Below, in pieces: positions 49,941 to 62,215 of a stretch of DNA of 64,000 nt; within the stretch, counting starts at the first letter, position 1; every line of letters starts with the position of its first letter. The notes under the pieces are model-generated. The model saw only the letters and a program-made list of their open reading frames with translations, was not told the origin of the DNA and ran no database searches. Source of the DNA: Watersipora subatra (lineage: Eukaryota; Bryozoa; Gymnolaemata; Cheilostomatida; Watersiporidae). The stretch is from NCBI RefSeq assembly GCF_963576615.1, contig NC_088710.1, positions 496,001-560,000 on the forward strand, in the 5' to 3' direction. The position numbers and the translations under genes are program-made.

Positions 49941-51353
49941 ACATGCTCGATGTGATCATGTATTGATGCACATGGGCATAAACTGCAATCTTGGCAAACC
50001 ATCAAGAAGTTAGCCTAGCAATAACTGCATAATATTATAATATTACCACGTAAAACATTAAAATTACTTTGTTGAAATCATAGTCTGGTTGGACAATGTG
50101 AACTCTTTCTGCAAGAACTAAAAGGTGATAAAGCGAGGTTGGAATATCAAGGAGTTCGATAGTTTTGTCAACTTGATTGGCAGAAAGCAGAAGTTGATCA
50201 GCAGGGCTGAAATTCTGTGAAATTCAATGCAGTCGTGTGATTGAGGATGGATGGGTGAAGAAGATCAGACTAGTGAATCTAGAATGAGCACCAGTAGTAA
50301 TTACTAAAGTCCAACAAGATTAGACTTTGGGCATCTCTAATCTTCAGCTTTACTTTGTTTCTGTTAAGATTATGGCTACCCTCTGCGGTTACCCTCTGCG
50401 TTTGGCTTGTTCTTAGTGAGACTCTGGCTATCATTCTCATAAGCTTTTGGCTATCCTAAATTGATGGTTTAACCTGCCGTGTTGTATTGCTTCAGTCGAT
50501 GGATTAGCTTCTTTTGGTGTAGGCATACTATATAATACACACTTAAGCCAAATAGCAAGGATTTATTTCTGGTTTGGTTTTGACTAAAATGAGTACTATT
50601 TGTTTTTAGGTAATTCTGATTGTTATAGATTTTTATACATATTATACTGTTCATCAGAGCCACAGGGTGTAATCTTTGGTTCTTGTAGTCGTTTCTGTTA
50701 TAACACTGCAAGATATTTGTTATTGTTTGTGGTGCCTGATTCTGTAGCCACTTATGCTTGTAGCCCATATGCTGTTGTTTAGTCTGTTTCCATTTTCATT
50801 CACCTCCGTAGCCTTATGTATATTTGGTTGTTGTAGCGATCTGTTTACAAATCTCATATACATATTTGGTTCATGTAGCTGTATATGTAAATAGATGTAG
50901 ATTTATATTTGCTCTTAGTTTGCAGCGGCATCTGCAAAGTGATTTTATTCTTCAGATTATTGTCTTAAAAATTATGGTGTTGGTTGTTTCAGCTATCTCA
51001 CTTTATTTAGCAAGTTGGGTCGCATAATCACAAGGTTAGGATGCAAAATCACTTTGCAGCTAGTTATTTTAAATTACACTAAAAATGAGTTAATTTCTTT
51101 CTCATCTCGTAAGGGTTTATTAAAAAGTTGTAAAATTGCTGTGTGTTTACTATATCTTAGTCTGATTGATACAATTTTTACCTTCTATTATATAAGCAAT
51201 AAATGTATTTTAACGACATTACAGTTGAGGTGTGTTGTTAACACCTCAACTGTAGTGGTCACAAGTACGTGTAGTGAATGTAATAAGGACTTTATTGGTA
51301 TCAGTTGCAGAATTACATATGGCCTGTAGCATTGCAAGCTCATGACAGATTGA
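49941..51353. other. Upstream region of the PDP gene
   Basis: No gene is seen. It should contain the promoter and 5' untranslated part of the phosphatase gene, but no TATA box stands out. Confidence 0.5.
51221..51253. repeat. Perfect 13-bp hairpin upstream of the PDP start
   Basis: ACAGTTGAGGTGT is exactly inverted after a 7-base loop. It ends 100 bases before the ATG, so it may be in the 5' untranslated region or promoter. Confidence 0.75.
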
Positions 51354-54300
51354 ATGGCGTTGAGGAGATTCATTCCACTCTGCTGTCCAAAGTCCAACCG
51401 AACATTCTTCACGTCGGCCTGTAGAAGCTCTGACCTTGACTCTCCACCTATCCAAGAATTCCCGAGACTGAGCAAACATCAGGTATCTGCCATCCTCCAG
51501 GCCAATGAGGTCAGCGTAGAGATCAACCATGAGGCTGTCCTCAGGTTGGTTATCTTCTCTCTTGTCCCTTTTTTTCCATTTGCCTTTTCCTCTTTCCTTG
51601 TGCTTTTTTACTACCCTCTTCTGCTTTTTGCATCTTCATTTTTATTTAGTACTTTTAGTTATCTAGTAACATCTCTGTATGTATTCATGAAGGAATGTGA
51701 GGCGTCCATTTACTGCCTTTTAGACATCCTGTTGGGCATGATCGCAACTCAATATGCTCAACTCGGTGAGACTCGAATATCTCAAGTCAATGCTGTATCA
51801 GGTCTTTTTCACCTTCAGGTAGCTAATGTGTCTCCTTCATGGATCAGTTTCACTAGAGGTAAATTTGATGAGTTGGTACACTTAGGAGAGGGTTAAGGTA
51901 TGGCCACAGGTAATGATTTTTTGTTCATTCTGACCGAAATAACGAAATAAACGAAAAACACAGAATTATTTGGCCGAAACTCACAGCATTGTCTTAGTTG
52001 TGCATGCACACCGAAATCGTCAACAAAACGCTTTTAATTGGCTAAACAAATTATTAACGGGCACGATTCTAGCAGCTTTTGCAATTTATGTAGTCAGAGG
52101 CGCATAACGCGACTCGCAAAAAAATACTAACGCGATTTGCTGTAGTAATTATGATGCAACTGACTTGATTACGCTAAAGACTGCAACTCTTTCTACAATG
52201 GAATTTTTGCTGCTAAAAAGAATTTGTTATTATTAAAAAAGAAACGATCTGTAGCCATGGTGTTCAAACGATAAAAAATCGACAATTGCGCAATCTAGGC
52301 AGTTTCATCGTATGTACTATGTAGAATTGCCCTGGTACTTTTATTGTGTGTCGTAATACATGTCTTACACTACATAAATTGTAAGTAAATTTTATCTAAA
52401 TTTTTAGATGCTTTGTTTAGATGCTCGCTAATAATTTGTTTAGCCAATAGTTTCGTTTAGTGCACATCTCTGATTCTGTGAATTTTGGCCATATAATTCT
52501 GTTTTTCGTTCATTTCGGCCAGAGTGAACGGAAAAATGGTTACATGTGGCCGTACCTTTAGACAGCCGTTAGTGAGCGAATGGTTCTATCGGCTCTTTCT
52601 GCTGCGCAGTTTCCAAGGCTCAACTCTGTTTCCTCCTTCACAGGTTTGACAATAGTAGACTGGCTGCCAACAGCCCCATAGAGGACCGCCACTCCGAAGG
52701 CTACTGCAATGACACCGATGGATTCCTTTTTGGAATATTTGATGGACACGCCGGGGTGGCCAACGCTCAGGCGGTTAGCGAGCGTCTGTTCAGCTACATA
52801 GCTATAAATCTCCTCAACCCTGCGCAGCTTGAATCTTTCTGTAAGAAGATGAGCAAGGGGGAGGAGGCTAATCTCGTTAGGTTTCTCACACATGGCAACA
52901 CCTACTTCAACAAGGTTGGCAAAGGAGGAAAAATTAATGTTGGATGCTCCGGCATCCTGTGTCAATGTAATAACACAACCGTAATGCAGTATTAGTTTAT
53001 TTGGTAGGAGTTGTCTACTGTCTATAGATCATAGTATTAGTTTATTTAATAGGAGTTGTCTACTGTCTATAGATCACAGTATTAGTTTATTTGATAGTTG
53101 TCTACTGTCTATAGATCACAGTACTAGTTTATTTGGTAGGAGTTGTCTACTGTCTATAGATCATAGTATTATTTTATTTGGTAGAAGTTGTCTACTGTCT
53201 CTAGACCACAGTATTAGTTTATTTGATAGGAGTTGTCTACTGTCTATAGATCGCAGTATTAGTTTATTTGAAAGGAATTGTCTACTGTCTATAGATCACA
53301 GTATTAGTTTATTTGGTAGGAGTTGTCTACTGTCTATAGAGACGCTATTGTCAAGTATGGTATAGAGCTGCTGTCTACTATTGAGGAATGGGAAGAACAT
53401 TTCAACATGGAGCAAGCGCTATACTCTGCATTCGGCAGGCTTGATAAAGACATGGAGTATGAGGCCTTCCCTCATGGGCACCATAGACTGAATGCTGAGC
53501 TGCTCGCCAATGCTTTGTCCGGTACGCGACGATTCCTATTCTTAACTAATAGCGGCAACACTGACCCTCAAATGATCAATAAATCCAATTACTTGGGTTT
53601 GCCCCTCTGCACTAAATGTTTTATTGATGACAACTTCATTTTCATTTAAAAATGTTCTACCTTATCTTGTACTTGTGGATTTATCTTCCTTGGGTCAAAG
53701 TGGAAACAACTACTAATCTTTTACTTGCACATTGACCAAGGGAAGCGCTGTCAATGTCAAAAGCTTAGAATTTGAACTAAATGTATTGTACTAGAAAAAA
53801 GAAAGGGTACTGCTGGTTGTTGAAAAAGTAGTTGTCAGCAGGAATTGACAGAGTATAGTGTAAATGAGAGTTGTTTGAGATGATATAAAATAAATTTGTG
53901 GGAGCATCATCATCATCTGGAAACAAAGGGGCTGCCAAGTCCATTTCATTTACATCACCTACAATATCTACTAAAAAATTCTCCGAATCGGATGATTTGT
54001 TGTTATTAATTTGAGTAGCGTGTTGTTGAACATTAGCATTTGATGTTGATGGTTGCTGTGAGGACCTTCTATTTATCCTCTTATTGAGCTGTAATAATTG
54101 AGAGACACGTAGACGGCCACTGCGTCGGCGACGACGTGTTGTTCTGGGAAGTTGTATGTCCATGGTAGTTGTCAAGTTGTTTTGAAATTAAATTCAAAAA
54201 GTAATTTATGCAAAACAAAAGGTTGTATAAAAATCATACCTAATCTACTACTATCTCAAACCTATGTTTTACAACATTAAAATAAATATTAATTAGCGCT

Positions 54301-57300
54301 GTAGGCCTAACCTACTGTAATGTAAGTAATTTAACAACATCAATAATGAAACATGTTTATTATACCTCTGAAATGCAATATTAGAAGTGAAATGGCAAGC
54401 TGCTGTGTAATATACACAGTTTGAAAGTTGGTTGTGTTGAATGTAGAATGGTTTTGATAGCTGTAACAAAGCTTTTGATCTGTAACAAAGCGAGCATCAG
54501 AATTCACACGTCTGGAAGTTTTATGCAAACTGGAGCAAAATAAAAAAATGTTCTCGTCATAAAGGGGCATTGTAGTTCGGCCCTAGCTTGTACATAAGAT
54601 GTAAAGAATTTTGGCTTACGTTCTAAATAATTTAATGAAACCTTCGGTAATTGGACAAAAAAAACATTGGCTGATAAACAGTGTACCACAATTTCGTATC
54701 TGTAAATCGGTCTACGCCTCAAACGGTCTACGTTTATTACAGAAACCTTCGGATAAATAAATTCAAATGATTATTCTTATAACTAAATCTTATAATAATT
54801 TTATAAAATCGAATAATTATTCTTATAATTAAATAAGTTTATGTGTTTTGTATCGTTATTATACATGTATGTACTTAAACGACTCCATTAAAAAATGGTT
54901 AAATTCGTTGATGAGATTTTGGTACAAGGGTTTGCGACGGTGTTGATGAATAATTTTCGTGAGTCGTGTGCGCATATGCATTTATCATAAATCTCCCAAA
55001 CAATCGCTTCGCTCATGTTTGGTCGTGGGATAACCTAATAAACATATTTACATCAAGACGGCTAGGTAGTCTGGGCTTTTAATGTGTGATTATATGTGGC
55101 TAGCCCTTGACAACTGCAAGCTTGTCTAGGCGAGCGTTATGTAAAAGTCAAGGTTCGATGCCTTACAACTACAGTCATTTGCGAAATTAATATTGATAGA
55201 GGTTGAAAGTATGTTATTAACGTGTCTTTGTAACTGTTGGCATGTCGGATGACATCTATTGGCAAACAAACATTGTGGATACATGCTATAGGGTGCTGCG
55301 CTGTGGCTGCTCATGTCGATGGGCCACACTTGCACGTCGCCAACTCTGGAGACTGCTTCGCTCTCTTGGGTACTTTGAAAGAGGACGGATGTTGGGAGGC
55401 TAAACCTTTGAGTGTGCCCCATAATGTGGAGAATAATGCAGAACAGGTTAGAGGAGAGAACTTGGTTATCATTATGTTCTAGCCAAATCTGTTCAGGCGT
55501 AATGGCTATTCTAACTCTCCGTACAATGAATTGTTTGTTAATTCTCTCTATTGAAATGTCTATTGTATTTGTAACTCTCTCTACAGTCACTTGTTTTGTT
55601 TGCATTTCGTCCAGCACCGACTATATGAAGCCCACCCAAATGAAAAAGGAACTGTAATTAAAGATGGCCGCTTATTGGGAACTTTGGCTCCTACTCGTGC
55701 CTTTGGAGATTTTAGGTGCTCTATCATTTTATTATTATGTTTAGTAACAGTATGTAACTTGTGACTTGTAACTTGTGACTTGAATTTAGAAATTAACTGA
55801 GAGCTTTTTAAAATGAGCCCTAGTAATACCCACAGAACACTGTTATAGGTTGTCTGTAGTAATTGACTATAGTATTAAAGCGTATGGTGGTGAGTTTATT
55901 TTCTAGTAACAGCAATCTACTGGTATGAATACCAAAAAACTGTCTCTATCGTATTTCTACATCATGTTAGTTTTTAAGTGTTTCTTTTCGAATTTAATAT
56001 ATCAGAATTGGCTCACGCAGTTCTTGCAGACTGCGCTAGCACCAAATTCTTCTTTTACCCAGATTAAAAGTTGAAAAACTGTAAAAATTATCTATTCTCA
56101 TAAGGAAACATTTAATGACCTAACAAAAAATGCTCTGCTTTTGTAAATACAGATTTTTAACTTTTAGATAATCCTTTTAGATAAGCAAAAACCAGGTTTT
56201 TTAATAAACGTATAATAGCATAACAGCTGTTTTCGGATTGGACTTGGTAAATATAACAATTCTTTGTGTCCATTTTTGTGACTTGAAAATTTTGATACTA
56301 TGTATTTAGTTAAAATTGCACAGAAGTGTTATTGTATCATCAACTTGTAACACCATATGCTGCCAATTGTGCATTGGTTCTGTTAGCCTTCAAAGTCTAT
56401 ATTTAATGCTGCCAATTGTGCATTGGTTCTGTTGGCCTTCAAAGTCTGTATATTTAATGCAATCATCGTTACAGATACTGATTCATGGATACAGTATTCA
56501 TGTCTATTACAGTATTCATGTCTATGTCTATTACAGTATTCATGTCTATGGCGGTGCTATTTCTTCTCAACGACGGTAGAAACTACAGGAAGTAAGAATT
56601 TGCCGTTTTCAAGCTGAATACAAGCAATATTGAGCATTTATTTTTGTAGGTTTAAATTACCAGCGAGTCGTCTGCGAGAAGTAGGCAAGATGCTAAGGTC
56701 CAAGATATACACTGGGGAGGAGTTTCGGGCCCTCCCCAATCATTACTTTGATCCTCCGCAATACTATTACACACCCCCTTATGTAACTGCCTTGCCTCAA
56801 GTTCACTATCACCATCTCAGACCCATAGATAAATTTCTTATTCTCGCTACGGATGGCCTCTGGGACAAGTTCCCAAACAATGATGCTAAGGTTGTACAGC
56901 TCGTCGCTGATCACATGGTTGGAGCCCAGACTATTGCCGACTTTCAGCTACCAAAAGATCGAAAATTAGAATTGGGGGAGCTGAATGACCTTTTAAACAT
57001 CAGGAAGGTATGTAGTCGATTCATTTACTTGTTGTTAAAGACAAGTGTGGTTCTCTGTATTTGTGATTATGAACCCTCGAGGAACATGCTGACAAACAGT
57101 CAAAGTTTAGATCGGTTGCGTCTGAACAGATGATTGTTATAACCTATTGGAGTATATACTTACATAGAGTTATAACCTATGGAGTACAGTGCACCCTCAG
57201 GAGACGATTACCCTGACATACGATTGTTTCACCTTACGAAGTGGAACAGAATGATTTTCTTACCTCGCCATACGAATCTTGTTTCACCATACGAATTCAA

Positions 57301-60300
57301 CAAAATTTTTGCCCGAGTTCAAATTTGGCAGTCGGTGTGCTTATTATGTACGTCAAAATAACAAAAACATCGCAATGCTGTTCACCGAAAATATTTTCAC
57401 AACACCTGAAAGAGACACGATGATCGATTATTCTTAGTTCGGCAATTCTCGTGTCTAAAACGGTAATATTTTCCCTTTAGAAACTGGTAGCAAAAATGGA
57501 ATTGCAATCCCTTCAAAAAGGCAGATTCAGTGGTCAGACAACTTCTCTTAACCCGCTAACAAAATTCCGCTTTATTACGGAAACTTTATCGTTCAGGCTT
57601 CTTTACCGAATTACATTGAAAAAAGTTTTAATAAGACTGGCTAAAGTAATATTAAAAATGACGCTGGAAACTAATAGGTAATAAAATTTTAGTGATGAAA
57701 AGTTGACATTCAGTAAAATAGATAAAAATACATAATAAAACTTAGCTTTAAGTATGGGCTTGGTAAGCTAAACTTATTTTAAGTAAATTCAAAGTTTATG
57801 TTATACGTACGTCTGTCTTGAAAGTAAGAACTCCTCACGGTATGTACCGCACATACCAACAATACATTTTAATGCAGATCATAATCAATCAATACGATAA
57901 ATACAATAAAATTACTGTATGTAACTATAGTTAATAAGGTTAACATATTATTTTGTCATTATCTTTTAATATGTAAAGCACTCATCTAAAATTTAAACGA
58001 TTTTGCGATGGGAAGTTTGCATTATATAATTACTATGGTTGCTATACCCCTACATACGATTTTTCCACCATACGATGCCAACCCTGGAGCGGATCAAAAT
58101 CGTGTCCTGAGAGTGCACCGTATATGGTTACATAGAGGTAAAACGGTTCCATTTAATCACAAACAATGCGCAGCTGCATTTTGATACACCTCTGGCAGCG
58201 GTCTGGCAGCAGTCCGGTTGTCATCGAGTGTTGTATACAGAGTATTGCAAAGTATCTCGTGCAGCCCTTACTTCTCCACACTAGAGGAACCAGCCACTGA
58301 GTTTTTATAAGTATACATTTCATCAGATAGATCTACAAGTTATAGTGAATAGCGTAGTACAAAGGAAAGGATATATCTATCGAGTGTAACTCTTGATGTA
58401 TTTCTCGACTCCTTTCGTTGTGTCTATGGGTTTCCTTTTGGTCTGGTTAGCCTGAGGCTATGCCCCAGTCGATGGCTATAACAAAATTTACTACATTTCT
58501 GTTGCGAACAATTATAGCCATTGCTTTTTTTAAACACTAAGTACATAAATTACAGGTAATTTTGCACTAACGGGATGTTAAAAAAATGTCAGTATTAAGC
58601 TAGACGCTACAGCAGGGTTTTGACCATTACACAAAACTGTACCTAGTATTGATAAGTGCTTCCTGATGCCCAGATGGTTACATTTACATCAAATTTCTGC
58701 CTGGATCTCTATGTAGCTGCATTAGGAGTGCAGAGGCAGTAGTAAGCACGTCACAGCCATGCAGTATAATTGCATTACGTACTTTTACTGCTGCGCAGTA
58801 CACAGTATACAAGAAGTACAACTATTTTTAATGCGCATGAAGCAGTATTGGTGCAGTAGGGGTATTGCCTACTGTACAGTGTGTAGTGCTTGGTGCAGTG
58901 AGGCGTTGTTAGCATTCTGCAGTGCTAGTCATAGGAGGAACTTTTTCGTTACACTCTACATACATGCACAAAACATTTTCATAAAAACACAGTTGACTTT
59001 GATGCAACCACAACACAATTGCAAGATGTTGTTTCCATTTAAACCTGAGTATGATTGGCAAACAAGTTGAACACAATGGGCATGTTGCGGTAAGACTGAA
59101 ATGAAAATCTATTATGGTTTTAATAGACAATGTTAATGAGAGCACTATTATTAGTAATACTCCAATTTCATTGGAATGGTGAACTGCCAGACTCCCTATT
59201 CCCAAGTGATATGGCAGTTGAAGCGTAAATTCGATTAGTCGATGGTAATTACTGGAGGCAATCTGAGCTGAAACTGTATGTAATTCAGTTTCGTTTTAAA
59301 CTTTCAAACATCATCGATTGTGTTGAGGACTTGAGGCAGCGTGCAGTAAGAGTGAAATTGAGGTACAGACACTTGGAAGGTGAGTTTTATCCACAGCGTT
59401 GATCCGCAGCGTTGATCCGCAGCGTTGATCCGCAGCGTTGATCCGCAGCGTTGATCCGCAGCGTTGATCCGCAGCGTTGATCCGCAGCGGTCATCCGCAG
59501 CGGTCATCCGCAGCGGTCATCCGCAGCGGTCATCCGCAGCGGTCATCCGCAGCGTTCATCCGCAGCGTTCATCCGCAGCGTTCATCCGCAGCGTTCATCC
59601 GCAGCGTTCATCCGCAGCGTTCATCCGCAGCGTTCATCCGCAGCGTTCATCCGCAGCGTTCATCCGCAGCGTTCATCCGCAGCGTTCATCCGCAGCGGTC
59701 ATCCGCAGCGGTCATCCGCAGCGTTCATCCGCAGCGTTCATCCGCAGCGTTCATCCGCAGCGTTCATCCGCAGCGTTCATCCGCAGCGTTCATCCGCAGC
59801 GTTCATCTGCAGCATTGCGATGCCGCCGGCAACCACCGGCGGTCCTCGGCGCATACGTTCCCATTTCATCGCTAATAGCCTGCGGCATGTCGCCGGTGCT
59901 TTGCGACGTATATGGAAACCCGGCTTAATGTGTCATGAAAGTAAATGCACAATAGATTACAGTGGGCATTTTGCAGTAGGAACGCAATGGCAGTAGGAGT
60001 AAATGTCTCTGCGCATTTAAAAGTTGTAGTGCACTGTAAAACCACTGCGTACTGCACTGCTATGACATAGTACAGTTGTAATTCGTCACGACCCTGTCCC
60101 ACAGGGAGTTTCACAAGTTTTGTGGTGGATTGAGTATCTCAGCAACACACAAGTAGAGTAGCCCTTGTTATTTCTGTTTATTGAACTGAGGTATTGGTGT
60201 TCAAGTAACCGCATGTATATAGACATAGCGATACTAGAATTCGATTGTATTCTGTGTCATTATATTGTTGAGCAGTTTTTTTAATGTAAAATTGCTTTCC

Positions 60301-62215
60301 ATAGAATTATCTCCCTTTCATTCATAAAAATATCCTCCTTTCATCCATAGAGTTATCCTCCTTGTATTCATAGAGTTATCATTTTTGCATTAATAGAGTT
60401 ATCCATCTTGCATTCATAGAGTTATCCATCTTGCATTCATAGAGTTATCCCTCTTGCATTCATAGAGTTATCCATCTTGCATTCATAGAGTTATCCCTCT
60501 TGCATTCATAGAGTTATCCCTCTTGCATTCATAGAGTTATCCCTCTTGCATTCATAGAGTTATCCCTCTTGCATTCATAGACTTATCCATCTTGCATTCA
60601 TAGAGTTATCCCCTTTCATTGAATTTAGCAGATATCTCGAATCTTTTACTGCTGGCTGTTAATAAAGTTGATCACTTGAAAAGTAACAGCTACAGTGGAA
60701 CCTCGGTTCTCGAACACAATCCGATCCAGAAGGTTGTTCGAAAACAGAGTTGTTTGAGATCCGAAACAAGTTTTCCCATTAAAATTAATGTATGTAAGTT
60801 TTAATTCGTGCCAAGTAGATTTAACAACTTTGGTATTGAAGTATTTTTTAACATTTTACACCATAAACTGTATTGCATACTATAAATAAAAACGGGTAGA
60901 TATAGATTGTGTTTGATTTTGATAAAATTTTATCTATGATGATGAAAACAGAAAACAAAAAGTAAACATTTCGTATGCTTTGCTCGTAAAACGTTGAAAA
61001 CATTAAAGGTTACGACACTATACCAAAAATCGCAGAAATTGATAATGAAGCAGGGAAAAATGCAACAGATCAGTTACATCAAAAATCATGTAAAAACGAA
61101 AATAGAAACTGCATTGGCACGTTTACTTCACATCAAATTTAGGGTAACTCGACTGAAGGAGTTGTGTTCATAGAAAATCTCTTCGGTAGAGGCGTAGTCT
61201 CCTCCTGGATGGCTCTTTTTAGTAAAGGATTTATGACGCGAAACTGCTCCCTTTGTTTGAGAACCTTCCTGTTTCTGAGAACAAATGTTTAATTCCAATG
61301 CGCATGCTCCGGTTTGGTCGAAAACCAAATTTATGGTCGAGATCCGAGACGAACAAATCTCCATCTTTGGTCAAAACCCGAGTTGGTTCGAGAACCGAGG
61401 TTCCACTGTACTATTTTATTATTTTATAAGGAGTCGTTGTTCTATTTCAGCAACAATGTAGTCAGGCAGCTGTGTCCTTGACCTTTTTATTAGACTAAAT
61501 TATTTGTTTAGAGTTGTGCGCACTTACAACTTACTGTACAATCAATGAGGAAGAATAAGCAATAATGTAAGCGAAAGGTATCACTCGTATCGTGTGAAAG
61601 TCACTGCCTACATCGCAATCGGGTACAAAAGTTGGCCCAAATCCACAGTCTGTAAGCTTACGTGTAGATTTAGGGTGTCACCTTAGCGACTACAACTTGT
61701 CTCTGCTCGTATATCGTTACATTATCACACTCACCTTTTAATTGAGTAAACTGATGGTTTACCTTTAACAACTTATACCTGTAATGTTGGTGTATTATTG
61801 GATTGTGTCAGCTTAGCTAGCCTCATTACTCTTCTTTATCCTCCGGTCGTTCTCTTTATATCTAGAGGTCATGAGGGTTATGCTCTTTACAAACCTTTCG
61901 ATATTTTCATTTATCAAAAATCTATTTTAAAACCAATTTTAAAACCAATAGCTAGTTTTATCATCGAGCGCCTACCTGATTACAGCAGCATTATTATTGC
62001 AGTCGAACATTGCAAAGAGGGCAGAAGATTCCAACTGCGCTACTCACCTAATTAGGAATGCCATCGGACAGACCGAGCTTGACATCAGCCATGGCAAGCT
62101 ATCAGCGATGCTAACTTTACCCGGTAATGTTGTGCGCCACTTTAGGGATGACATCACAGTTACTGTCGTTTACTTTGATGAAACTTACCTTAAGCGTAAC
62201 CTCAAGGTCACCTGA
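51354..62215 (+). CDS. PDP1: Pyruvate dehydrogenase phosphatase catalytic subunit
   Basis: A PP2C-type, Mg2+-dependent phosphatase of the mitochondrial matrix. It dephosphorylates the E1-alpha subunit and so switches the pyruvate dehydrogenase complex on. Exons 51354-51544, 52644-52914, 53323-53521, 55292-55446, 55615-55715, 56650-57007 and 62003-62215 join in phase to 495 residues (human PDP1 about 537). It begins with an arginine-rich presequence (MALRRFIPLCCPKSNRTFFT). Metal-binding motifs are all present: LAANSPIEDR, FGIFDGHAGVANAQAVSERL, AHVDGPHLHVANSGD, DGRLLGTLAPTRAFGD, FLILATDGLWD and the terminal RDDIT. The third exon's acceptor (GGTAGGAG at 53315-53322) was chosen because it alone keeps the phase and matches the family. 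Whether it is PDP1 or PDP2 cannot be decided; invertebrates often have one gene. Confidence 0.95.
51893..52561. mobile_element. TIR element in PDP intron 1
   Basis: Imperfect inverted ends of about 90 bp. The left end begins AAGGTATGGCCACAGGTAAT; the right end inverted begins AAGGTACGGCCACATGTAAC, followed on both sides by CTGACCGAAAT or CTGGCCGAAAT. The target duplication could not be fixed, so the class stays open. It takes up over half of the 1.1-kb intron. Confidence 0.72.
52987..53343. repeat. 45-bp tandem array containing copies of the exon 3 acceptor
   Basis: Eight copies of TTTATTTGGTAGGAG joined to TTGTCTACTGTCTATAGA. The last copy is the real acceptor plus the first 18 coding bases of PDP exon 3. 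The first seven are followed by TCATAG or TCACAG and the next unit. Some copies have AATAG or GAAAGGAA in place of GGTAGGAG. Confidence 0.95.
53777..54175 (-). other. Unassigned 132-codon frame in PDP intron 3
   Basis: Antisense to the phosphatase. It has a basic run (TTRRRRRSGRLRVSQL) followed by a glutamine- and asparagine-rich part and an acidic stretch. That resembles the N-terminal leader of some transposon proteins, but I recognise no family and see no continuation. Confidence 0.25.
54176..55291. other. PDP intron 3, remainder
   Basis: AT-rich, no repeat or element recognised. Confidence 0.6.
55716..56649. other. PDP intron 5, small duplication
   Basis: Two adjacent copies of a roughly 60-bp stretch containing TGCTGCCAATTGTGCATTGG lie at 56357-56460. 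A few CAGTATTCATGTCTAT copies lie at 56490-56550. Confidence 0.7.
57187..58120. mobile_element. pogo-like non-autonomous element in PDP intron 6 (934 bp)
   Basis: TA target duplication at 57185-57186 and 58121-58122. Inverted ends: CAGTGCACCCTCAGGAGACG on the left, CGGTGCACTCTCAGGACACG on the right. It carries repeated CCATACGA subterminal motifs. No transposase frame is present. Confidence 0.82.
59393..59815. repeat. GC-rich minisatellite, 13-bp period, about 32 copies
   Basis: The unit is GTTCATCCGCAGC with G or C variants (GTTGATC, GGTCATC) grouped in blocks. It is CpG-rich inside an AT-rich intron. A stem CCGCCGG with CCGGCGG follows at 59824-59843. Confidence 0.96.
60310..60612. repeat. 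Minisatellite, 23-bp period, about 13 copies
   Basis: The unit is CATAGAGTTATCCCTCTTGC followed by ATT, with more divergent copies at the left end. PDP intron 6. Confidence 0.95.
60693..61408. mobile_element. pogo/Tigger-like MITE in PDP intron 6 (716 bp)
   Basis: A perfect 23-bp inverted end starting CAGTGGAACCTCGGTTCTCG, with TA duplications at 60691-60692 and 61409-61410. The sequence of the ends matches the CAGTGGAACCTCGG type known from pogo-like elements. It differs from the neighbour at 57187. Confidence 0.9.

Noticed and set aside
59464-59928. RSVHPQRSSAAF-type repeat protein
   Set aside because: A 13-bp period reads all frames in turn every 39 bp. It is inside a PDP intron, and the only support is the missing stop codon.
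58733-60080. Possible 1.3-kb inverted-repeat element around the 13-bp array
   Set aside because: The ends match only in patches (GTCACAGCC / GTCATAGCA, TGCAGTA) and no target duplication was found.
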